Positions 1-5,014 of a stretch of DNA of 6,885 nucleotides are shown piece after piece. Source of the stretch: an uncultured Prevotella sp. (GTDB lineage Bacteria > Bacteroidota > Bacteroidia > Bacteroidales > Bacteroidaceae); assembly GCA_900548195.1 (NCBI GenBank), contig URJQ01000130.1, forward strand, positions 1 to 6,885, written 5' to 3'. How positions within the stretch are numbered: position 1 is the stretch's first letter; each line of letters starts with the position of its first letter. Under the pieces are notes generated by a model that was not told where the DNA came from, did no database searches, and was given only the letters and a program-made list of their open reading frames with translations. Position numbers and translations under genes: made by a program.

Positions 1-54
1 GAACTGGGTTACGGAACGGACCAAAACGCTCAAGAATGTGAGCTGAAATTGGTA

Positions 55-707
55 CTACGAACTGGACACCCTAACACCTATACAACCATTGAAGTATTCC
101 TGTGGATTGAACTCTTCTGGATATTCAAACGTGTGGCTCGAAAGACGGAAGTTTTGAATACGGTCGAGACAAAAGACGAGATCATAACCTGCAGGCCAAT
201 TACGCCCCAACAAATACCAGCGTTGACGGAATAGCTTTACGCATAACGGCATCACATAATGGTCGTGTGTGTCACCTTTCCAGCAGTTGAAATAGTTGAT
301 ATGAATGAAGCGGTTCTTCTTCATCGCATCGATGATTTGCTCCAAATATTCCCTGCCACTGGGCACGTCTTCAAGGAGAATCCTGTTCTTGATTGATTTG
401 CTTTCAAGGAGAAAATTACTTACCGATAGCGTACTGAGCAGCCAATTTTCAATACTTCCACTCTTCATATCCTCCACATTGGCGATGTAATACCTATATG
501 GAGCGGTCTTTTCGCAGTCTATCGACAATCCGAAGGTGTCGAAGATATTCCACTTCCAATTCCAGAAAGTGCGCTTCAACATCTCCTCACCACCGCTCAA
601 ATCTACATTATCCATCCTGCGGCGGTTCAGTTTCTCGAATGAATCTTATGTGCCCGATAGATGGTCTCCACAATCCACATGAGTTTATTGGTTTGGTTCA
701 GTGCCAT
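55..707 (-). pseudogene. WYL-domain transcriptional regulator, frameshifted and 3'-truncated
   Basis: Remnant of a Bacteroidetes-type WYL regulator, a family of DNA-binding proteins whose WYL domain senses ligands. The natural start is the ATG at 707-705; its frame reads MALNQTNKLMWIVETIYRAH and stops at 629-627 after 26 codons. The gene resumes one base out of phase: FEKLNRRRMDNVDLSGG is encoded from about 639 down, so one base was lost near 637-641. The longest open piece (from the ATG at 615) gives 186 residues: an N-terminal part with NVDLSGG and KRTF, then a WYL domain from about residue 92 with RQRWYLLGR (WYL at 133-135) and FRLSSHTFEYPEEFNPQEYF near 156-175. The family signature ends at GCIGV (177-181) and the frame stops six codons later. 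Relatives usually run to about 300 residues, so roughly 80-100 are missing. Intact function is unlikely. Family assignment is confident from the motifs; the frameshift is seen directly. Confidence 0.85.
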
Positions 708-745
708 ATTCGTATATTACATTTATATAGATAACGTTTCGACTG

Positions 746-753
746 CAAAGATA
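746..753 (-). promoter_or_regulatory. Possible -7 promoter element of the WYL gene
   Basis: Read on the minus strand this is TATCTTTG, matching the Bacteroidetes -7 consensus TAnnTTTG. It places transcription start about 33 bases before the ATG at 707. No good TTTG -33 element is visible at the expected distance, so this is only half a match. Confidence 0.4.
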
Positions 754-772
754 TTGCTCCTGTGTGCCTTTT

Positions 773-799
773 TGTTCATACCATTATAATATGTGAACA
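773..799. repeat. Inverted repeat TGTTCA-N15-TGAACA
   Basis: Perfect 6-base arms (773-778 and 794-799) surround an AT-rich centre, about 20-45 bases upstream of the WYL gene's -7 element. It could be an operator for the regulator itself, or chance in AT-rich DNA. The rest of the 318-base spacer between the WYL gene and the tRNA shows no open frame I can support. Confidence 0.3.
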
Positions 800-903
800 G
801 AACAACTGTTAAAGTCACCTCTGAAATTGGTACCGTTTTAAGGATGTAAAATTGTAATGTTACTGATCACCAGTGTTCTCCCTTTTACGAATGTAAAGTT
901 AAT

Positions 904-939
904 AAAAGTCTTGTTTTTTACGTCATAAACTTGACTTTT
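904..939. repeat. Short inverted repeat AAAAGTC/GACTTTT
   Basis: The 7-base arms at 904-910 and 933-939 are exact reverse complements around a T-rich loop. It lies between the tRNA terminator and the WYL promoter region. A weak hairpin or protein site is possible; there is no functional evidence. Confidence 0.3.
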
Positions 940-977
940 CGCCCTATCTTGTCGCAGATTTGTCGCACAATAAAACG

Positions 978-1020
978 AAAAAACGACATAACTCGTTGCT
1001 TAAGAACTTGCTATGTCGTT
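978..1020 (-). terminator. Rho-independent terminator of the initiator tRNA gene
   Basis: On the minus strand, AACGACATA (1020-1012) pairs perfectly with TATGTCGTT (990-982). A G-U and a C-G pair extend the stem inward, the loop is about 17 bases, and a T-run follows (TTTT, then CGTTTTA). It begins five bases after the tRNA 3' end, the right place to end the tRNA transcript and separate it from the WYL remnant. Confidence 0.8.
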
Positions 1021-1025
1021 ATTAG

Positions 1026-1098
1026 TTGCGGAGGCTCGACTCGAACGAACGACCTCCAGGTTATGAGCCTGGCGAGCTACCAACTGCTCCACTCCGCG
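1026..1098 (-). tRNA. Initiator tRNA-fMet (anticodon CAT)
   Basis: A complete 73-base cloverleaf on the minus strand. The acceptor stem is CGCGGAG with CTCCGC plus A72, giving the unpaired C1 x A72 typical of bacterial initiators and needed for formylation. The D stem is GAGC/GCTC with A11-U24, another initiator trait. The anticodon stem CCAGG/CCTGG encloses loop CTCATAA with anticodon CAT. The T stem is GTTCG/CGAGC around TTCGAGT, and the discriminator is A73. CCA is not encoded (the sequence continues CTA), so it must be added after transcription. Positions 29-31/39-41 are A-U, G-C, G-C rather than the usual three G-C pairs of initiators. A dedicated promoter lies about 110 bases upstream and a terminator immediately downstream. 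Confidence 0.95.
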
Positions 1099-1113
1099 AT
1101 GTTAATATGTTAT

Positions 1114-1140
1114 CAGCATTGGATTGCTGCCCTAATGCTG
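1114..1140 (-). repeat. Hairpin in the tRNA leader
   Basis: CAGCATT (1114-1120) and AATGCTG (1134-1140) are perfect 7-base arms, extended by a G-U and a G-C pair. The hairpin lies 16 bases before the mature tRNA 5' end, inside the predicted precursor. It could be a folding or processing element for the long leader. No function is shown. Confidence 0.4.
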
Positions 1141-1208
1141 TTGCTTATTTAGAAGAAGACTTACATCAAATAAATATTGACGTGTCGCCTATTTCTGAAT
1201 TGCGAGTG

Positions 1209-1240
1209 CAAAGGTACTACTATTTTTTGGATTATCCAAA
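1209..1240 (-). promoter_or_regulatory. Bacteroidetes promoter for the initiator tRNA
   Basis: On the minus strand, TTTG (1240-1237), 20 bases, then TACCTTTG (1216-1209). Both elements and the spacing match the Bacteroidetes housekeeping sigma-factor consensus exactly. Transcription should start near 1202 and give a leader of about 100 bases before the tRNA. Confidence 0.75.
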
Positions 1241-1308
1241 TTTTTCTACTACTTTTTTATCTTTTTGGTGTGATATTCTTGTTTTTTGTCAATTATTTCT
1301 ACAGTTTC

Positions 1309-1339
1309 TTGGTTATTTTGTATATTTTTTCTACCTTTG
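1309..1339 (+). promoter_or_regulatory. Promoter for the TetR gene (and perhaps fabG)
   Basis: TTG (1309-1311), 20 bases, then TACCTTTG (1332-1339). The -7 box is perfect; the -33 box reads CTTG instead of TTTG. Predicted transcription start is near 1345, leaving a leader of about 57 bases before the ATG at 1403. It diverges from the tRNA promoter about 70 bases away. Confidence 0.7.
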
Positions 1340-1402
1340 CACACAGATGAGGCACTGTGCCGAAATCAAAATATGAAGCGACTTATAAACCGCCAATAAA
1401 CT

Positions 1403-1990
1403 ATGTCGATAAGTAAAACAGAACGCACTTTCGTAGATGTTGCTCGCCAACTGTTTGCCAAAAACGGACTTGAGGGCACCACAATGAATGACATCGCCGT
1501 TGCATCAGGCAAGGGCAGACGCACTCTTTATACCTATTTCAGTAAGAAAGAGGATATATATTCCGCTGTCATCGAGTCGGAACTGGAGCGCCTGTCAGAG
1601 AAACTTGATGAAGTGGCGGCACGGAAGATACGTCCTCAGGACAAGATTATCGAACTTATCTACACCCATCTCAGCACTATTCGTGAGACAGTGGTCAGGA
1701 ATGGAAATCTCCGCGCTGAATTCTTTCGCAATATTTGGATGGTGGAAAAAGTGCGCAAGAAGTTTGATGCCGACGAGATTGCTATTTTCCGAAAGGTCTA
1801 CGAGAGCGGAAATCTATATGGGGAGTTCGACATTGAGAACGTGGATCTCGTGGCAGAAATCACTCATTATTGCATCAAGGGTCTTGAAGTACCTTATATA
1901 TATGGTCGTCTCGGACAAGGACTGACTGATGAGACCAGCAAGCCGCTGGTTAGAAAGTTTGTCTATGGAGCTTTAGGAAAATTCATGTAA
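1403..1990 (+). CDS. TetR/AcrR-family transcriptional regulator
   Basis: A 195-residue protein, a typical TetR length, acting as a cytoplasmic DNA-binding homodimer. The N-terminal helix-turn-helix is clear: residues 6-21 (TERTFVDVARQLFAKN), helix 2 around TTMNDIAVASG (26-36), and the recognition region GRRTLYTYFSKKEDIY (38-53), which ends in the family hallmark LYxYFxxKEdi. Residues 60-195 form the variable, largely helical ligand and dimer domain; its ligand cannot be read from sequence. The ATG at 1403 is chosen because the HTH begins a few residues in and a good promoter lies upstream. There is no Shine-Dalgarno, as usual in this phylum. fabG follows 112 bases later on the same strand, so a role in fatty-acid synthesis control, similar in logic to FabR or FasR, is inferred and not shown. 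Confidence 0.9.
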   Translation: MSISKTERTFVDVARQLFAKNGLEGTTMNDIAVASGKGRRTLYTYFSKKEDIYSAVIESELERLSEKLDEVAARKIRPQDKIIELIYTHLSTIRETVVRNGNLRAEFFRNIWMVEKVRKKFDADEIAIFRKVYESGNLYGEFDIENVDLVAEITHYCIKGLEVPYIYGRLGQGLTDETSKPLVRKFVYGALGKFM

Positions 1991-2003
1991 CCCCGTAATC
2001 AAC

Positions 2004-2039
2004 GCAGAAAAAGAGGAGATTTCCGTCCTGTTTTTCTGC
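2004..2039 (+). promoter_or_regulatory. Hairpin between tetR-family gene and fabG
   Basis: GCAGAAAAA (2004-2012) pairs with TTTTTCTGC (2031-2039). After a G/G mismatch, AGGA pairs with TCCT around an 8-base loop, giving 13 pairs in all. No T-run follows, so it is not a textbook terminator, although the 3' arm is U-rich. No TAnnTTTG box is seen between it and fabG. It could be a partial terminator or attenuator, an RNA-processing site, or a binding site for the upstream regulator. Confidence 0.5.
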
Positions 2040-2102
2040 AAGAAAACGGCAAGAAAAATAAATATCACATAAACTATTGATAATAAAAGACTTAAAATCA
2101 CA

Positions 2103-2861
2103 ATGGGATTATTAACAGGTAAGACAGCACTCATTACAGGTGCTGCACGTGGCATCGGTAAAGCCGTAGCCATGAAGTTTGCCCAGGAAGGTGCAAACAT
2201 CGCGTTCACGGACCTCGTACTCAATGATGAAATGGCTGAAGGCCTTGAGGCTACACGCAAGGAAATCGAGGCTCTCGGTGTAAAGTGTAATGCATACGCA
2301 GGAAACGCTGCTGACTTTGCAGAGACAGAGGCAGTAGTAGCTAAGATAAAGGAAGACTTCGGTTCTATCGACGTTCTCGTCAACAATGCTGGTATCACCA
2401 AGGACGGACTCATGCTCCGTATGAGTGAGGCTCAGTGGGATGCCGTACTGAATGTAAACCTCAAGTCAGCATTCAATTTCATCCATGCTTGTGCTCCTAT
2501 CATGCTTCGTCAGCGTGGTGGTTCTATCATCAATATGTCAAGCGTAGTGGGCGTTCATGGCAACGCAGGTCAGTGCAACTACTCTGCTTCTAAGGCAGGT
2601 ATGATTGGTCTTGCAAAGTCTATCGCTCAGGAACTTGGTCCTAAGGGTGTACGTGCTAATGCCGTAGCTCCAGGCTTCATCGAGACAGCCATGACTGCAC
2701 AGTTGCCAGAAGACATCCGTAAGGACTGGATGAAGAAGATTCCTCTTCGTCGTGGTGGTCAGGTGGAGGACATCGCAAATGTATGTCTCTTCCTCGCTTC
2801 TGATATGTCAAGCTACGTATCTGGTCAGGTTATCCAGATTGATGGCGGCATGAATATGTAA
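2103..2861 (+). CDS. fabG: 3-oxoacyl-[acyl-carrier-protein] reductase FabG
   Basis: A 252-residue short-chain dehydrogenase/reductase that catalyses NADPH-dependent reduction of 3-oxoacyl-ACP to 3-hydroxyacyl-ACP in each cycle of type II fatty-acid synthesis, in the cytoplasm and usually as a tetramer. Visible motifs: cofactor-binding TGAARGIG at 12-19, NNAG at 94-97, catalytic Asn119 (NVNL), Ser147 (NMSSVVG), Tyr160 and Lys164 (YSASK), then APGFIETAMT at 189-198, a FabG-type signature, and the C-terminal SGQVIQIDGGMNM. All four catalytic residues are present and the length is normal for FabG. Codons are strongly biased (CGT for Arg, GGT for Gly), unlike the envelope genes downstream, suggesting high expression. 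It follows a TetR gene by 112 bases with no clear promoter of its own, and a strong terminator comes right after. A paralogous SDR of another specificity cannot be fully excluded. Confidence 0.93.
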   Translation: MGLLTGKTALITGAARGIGKAVAMKFAQEGANIAFTDLVLNDEMAEGLEATRKEIEALGVKCNAYAGNAADFAETEAVVAKIKEDFGSIDVLVNNAGITKDGLMLRMSEAQWDAVLNVNLKSAFNFIHACAPIMLRQRGGSIINMSSVVGVHGNAGQCNYSASKAGMIGLAKSIAQELGPKGVRANAVAPGFIETAMTAQLPEDIRKDWMKKIPLRRGGQVEDIANVCLFLASDMSSYVSGQVIQIDGGMNM

Positions 2862-2889
2862 TCAAATTCTCAATAATAATTATACATCG

Positions 2890-2925
2890 AAAAAGGCGTA
2901 CCAAATTGTTGGTATGCCTTTTTTT
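2890..2925 (+). terminator. Rho-independent terminator after fabG
   Basis: GGCGTACCA (2895-2903) pairs with TGGTATGCC (2910-2918) through one G-T pair, with a 6-base loop, then seven Ts (2919-2925). The As at 2890-2894 extend the stem and supply a T-run on the other strand. It ends the tetR-fabG transcript. Confidence 0.92.
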
Positions 2926-2998
2926 ATTGTAAAAAAGAACAGATGGCTCTTGTTTTTTCAGGAAATGTGAACAACAATTAAAATTTAATTGGATTTTT

Positions 2999-3029
2999 TT
3001 TGCTTTTTTAGATATATTTCATACCTTTG
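2999..3029 (+). promoter_or_regulatory. Promoter of the lipoprotein / outer-membrane operon
   Basis: TTTG (2999-3002), 19 bases, then TACCTTTG (3022-3029), a full Bacteroidetes consensus. Expected transcription start is near 3036, about 40 bases before the ATG at 3076. T-tracts of eight (2994-3001) and six (3004-3009) overlap the -33 box and the spacer. Confidence 0.8.
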
Positions 3030-3075
3030 TGGATAAATATAATAAAACAGAGTAAAAATCATTCAATTACTTACA

Positions 3076-3507
3076 ATGAAATTAAACAAATTATTAGTAT
3101 TTTTTTCCATGTGTCTGACACTTGGAATAACATCCTGCGTGGATGACGGATACGATCTCGACGACGTGGATATGACTTTAGGCGTCAAGACCGATTTGAC
3201 ATTGCCAACCAGCAGTGTCGGTGACATTTTCTTGAGGAATGTGATGAATCTGGAGGAGGATGGCATCGTAGCTCTTGTTCCGAGTCCTCTTAATCCTAAT
3301 GACTCCATCTATGTGGTAAAACAGAGTGGCACGGCAGACATCAAGCCTGTGAAGATCAATGAGATTAGAATTGCAGCTCCAAAGGTTGATGATTTCACCT
3401 CTGATGTATATCTGAAGGAAGTACTCCATTCCTCCGCGAAGGCGAAAGCAAGCAAATCATTGGCTTTTTCCAATGCTTTCACTATCAAGGACGAGACCTA
3501 TAAATAA
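3076..3507 (+). CDS. N-terminal fragment: signal peptide and first 143 residues of the lipoprotein
   Basis: This part carries the export signal. Residues 1-20 are a type II signal peptide with Lys2 and Lys5, a hydrophobic core and lipobox ITSC, with lipidated Cys21. The following V-D-D-G-Y-D-L-D-D is acidic, like the lipoprotein export signals that send Bacteroidetes lipoproteins to the cell surface. The start at 3076 is supported by the signal peptide and by the promoter about 50 bases upstream. No catalytic motif is seen in residues 30-143. If translated as written, it would be a short, probably non-functional lipoprotein, because the main domains lie after the frame break. Confidence 0.75.
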   Translation: MKLNKLLVFFSMCLTLGITSCVDDGYDLDDVDMTLGVKTDLTLPTSSVGDIFLRNVMNLEEDGIVALVPSPLNPNDSIYVVKQSGTADIKPVKINEIRIAAPKVDDFTSDVYLKEVLHSSAKAKASKSLAFSNAFTIKDETYK

Positions 3508-4996
3508 ATATGTAATAGAGGAAAACCAAGCCAAGCAGACCATCAATACTGCCAAGGCAAAGAATATTTCAGAGGATGTCGTTTCTATCGAAAATGTGAA
3601 AATCGACAGGACAAACATCATTATAACCCTAAATATCAGCGGTTTTCCATCCCACATCAGCAAGATGCACCTTGACGGTCTGTCACTGTCTCTTCCTGAG
3701 GATTTGCATGTTAGCTCATGTCATCTCAATGGCGTTGCTGCAGAATCCAGCAAACCGGGGCTTATCAATATCACAAAGGCTGTAGATGGAGCACGTTCCA
3801 TCAACGAACCTCTCGTTCTGACATTGGCCATTGATGGTGCAACTACAGGTGACGATTTCGTCTTTGATGCCAACAAACATGAGGCTTCGCTGTGTGGTTT
3901 GTTCAAGACACACGGCACTTTCCGTATCGAGACAAGCGAGATGGACAAGGAAAAGATTTCTGCCATCGTGACTGATTATCTGACAAAACATCCTGATATT
4001 CACGAAGTTAAACTTACAGATATCGCTGGTATTGTCCCGGAAAAACTGAGTTTCACGAGTAAGACGTCATTCGACAATAATCTCCATATCACTCATGTAT
4101 CTGGCGCATTCCAGCATGAAGTCGGTGCTGTGGAACCACTCATGCTTGATGATATTCCAGACTTCCTCGATGACGAGGACGTAGTGCTCGATCTGGAGAA
4201 TCCTATGGTATTTCTCAATTTCACAAATAGTCTTCCAGTAGATGTAAAAACGAATCTTACATTTACCAGTGAGACCGACAACAACACTCCACGCTCTACA
4301 GGCGAGATGAATATTGCCGGCAACAGATCAAGCTATTATTATCTTGCTGAAAAGGAAGAAAACAGATATCTTCCAGCAGAGCACAGCAATGCGGAATGGA
4401 AGAAAGTGGAGGGACTGCCTAATCTCATCAAGCGCATTCCTAAGAAGGTGAATGTCAATATCTCCAAGGTCACCATGAAGGCTACCGACCTTGACATCAC
4501 CAGAGAATATCCTATTGAGGCAAGTTACGACGTATATGCACCGTTAGTGTTCGGTCCAGATTTCTATCTTACTTATACGGACACCGACAATAACTGGGAC
4601 ATCGACGACGACCTTGGCAAAATGAATGCTGAAGCTGTCACGGCTACTGCCACTATCACCTCAAATATTCCTGCGGCAATGACCCTCTATGTTGACCTTA
4701 TCGACCTCGAAGGCAAGAAAATAGACATAGTGGAAGACATCTCTATCGCTTGCTCTGCAAATGCCAAGAATGAGCCTATTACCATCAGTATTAAGGCAAA
4801 GAGTGGACATGAGCTTCGCGAACTGCTCTCTGGAAAGGATGTCAACGGTAACAAATGTCAGAAATTGGACGGTATGCGTTATAGAGCTGTCCTCAACAAA
4901 CCTTCTGAAGGTCAAGCCCTCAATGGCGAATCAAAGATTCTCATCAAGGACGTAAAAGTAACTCTCAAGGGTGTTGTCACCTTTGATGCTAACTAA
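3473..4996 (+). CDS. C-terminal fragment: body of the lipoprotein
   Basis: Authentic coding sequence begins at about 3509 (Tyr-Val-Ile-Glu). The ATG at 3473 lies in DNA that belongs to the upstream frame, so it is not a believable native start, and a product from it would have no signal peptide. The body, about 495 residues, is rich in alternating hydrophobic beta-strand patterns and Asp/Asn/Thr. Family-like segments are DIPDFLDDEDVVLDLENP (near residue 358 of the joined protein) followed by a strand-rich NFTNSLPVDV, and IPKKVNVNISKV (near 453) leading to YDVYAPLVFGPDFYLTY. These look like repeated Ig-like or sandwich modules. I recognise the family type but no biochemical function. The stop at 4994-4996 is 18 bases before the next start, indicating co-transcription. 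Confidence 0.65.
   Translation: MLSLSRTRPINKYVIEENQAKQTINTAKAKNISEDVVSIENVKIDRTNIIITLNISGFPSHISKMHLDGLSLSLPEDLHVSSCHLNGVAAESSKPGLINITKAVDGARSINEPLVLTLAIDGATTGDDFVFDANKHEASLCGLFKTHGTFRIETSEMDKEKISAIVTDYLTKHPDIHEVKLTDIAGIVPEKLSFTSKTSFDNNLHITHVSGAFQHEVGAVEPLMLDDIPDFLDDEDVVLDLENPMVFLNFTNSLPVDVKTNLTFTSETDNNTPRSTGEMNIAGNRSSYYYLAEKEENRYLPAEHSNAEWKKVEGLPNLIKRIPKKVNVNISKVTMKATDLDITREYPIEASYDVYAPLVFGPDFYLTYTDTDNNWDIDDDLGKMNAEAVTATATITSNIPAAMTLYVDLIDLEGKKIDIVEDISIACSANAKNEPITISIKAKSGHELRELLSGKDVNGNKCQKLDGMRYRAVLNKPSEGQALNGESKILIKDVKVTLKGVVTFDAN
3501..3508 (+). repeat. Tandem TAAA duplication causing the frame break
   Basis: Two perfect TAAA units, followed by TA. The second unit contains the premature stop (3505-3507). 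Deleting one unit restores the long reading frame, as expected for slipped-strand mispairing or a replication error. Confidence 0.8.
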
Positions 4997-5014
4997 TTAT
5001 AATTACCAAGCAAG

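Larger units (their letters stand above)
3076..4996 (+). pseudogene. Large Bacteroidales lipoprotein interrupted by a 4-base duplication
   Basis: Two overlapping frames together make one lipoprotein gene. The first frame runs from the ATG at 3076 to a TAA at 3505-3507; the second, one base ahead in phase, runs open to 4996. At the break the sequence is TAAATAAA (3501-3508). Taking out one copy gives continuous E-T-Y-K-Y-V-I-E-E-N and a single 638-residue protein, so the disruption is best explained as a 4-base tandem duplication. The gene starts a two-gene envelope operon, with a DUF5723-like barrel gene 18 bases downstream. The whole protein resembles the large strand-rich lipoproteins of unknown function that often accompany such barrels in Bacteroidetes. 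As written, the product is a 143-residue lipoprotein stub. It could be a fixed pseudogene, a reversible off state, or an assembly or sequencing error. Confidence 0.8.

Noticed and set aside
1..234. Plus-strand open frame from the left edge through 234
   Set aside because: Most of it lies antisense to the clear WYL sequence and shows no family motif. Only the first 75 bases are unexplained.
498..734. Plus-strand frame opposite the WYL gene start
   Set aside because: Ser/Arg-rich with no motif; it is a shadow of the WYL gene and its promoter region.
1026..1376. Open frame across the tRNA and the divergent promoter region
   Set aside because: It begins inside a complete tRNA on the other strand and covers two promoters; not a gene.
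1973..2413. Minus-strand frame over the start of fabG
   Set aside because: fabG has all family motifs on the plus strand. The antisense frame is Ser/Ala-rich shadow coding.
3473..3508. ATG at 3473 as a true start of a separate gene
   Set aside because: The first 12 codons lie in DNA that encodes the upstream lipoprotein in another frame, and the product would lack a signal peptide. A frame break explains the layout better.
3495..3515. Programmed ribosomal frameshifting at the lipoprotein break
   Set aside because: The needed shift is +1 at TAAATAAA, with no recognised slippery site or downstream stem. A 4-base duplication is simpler.
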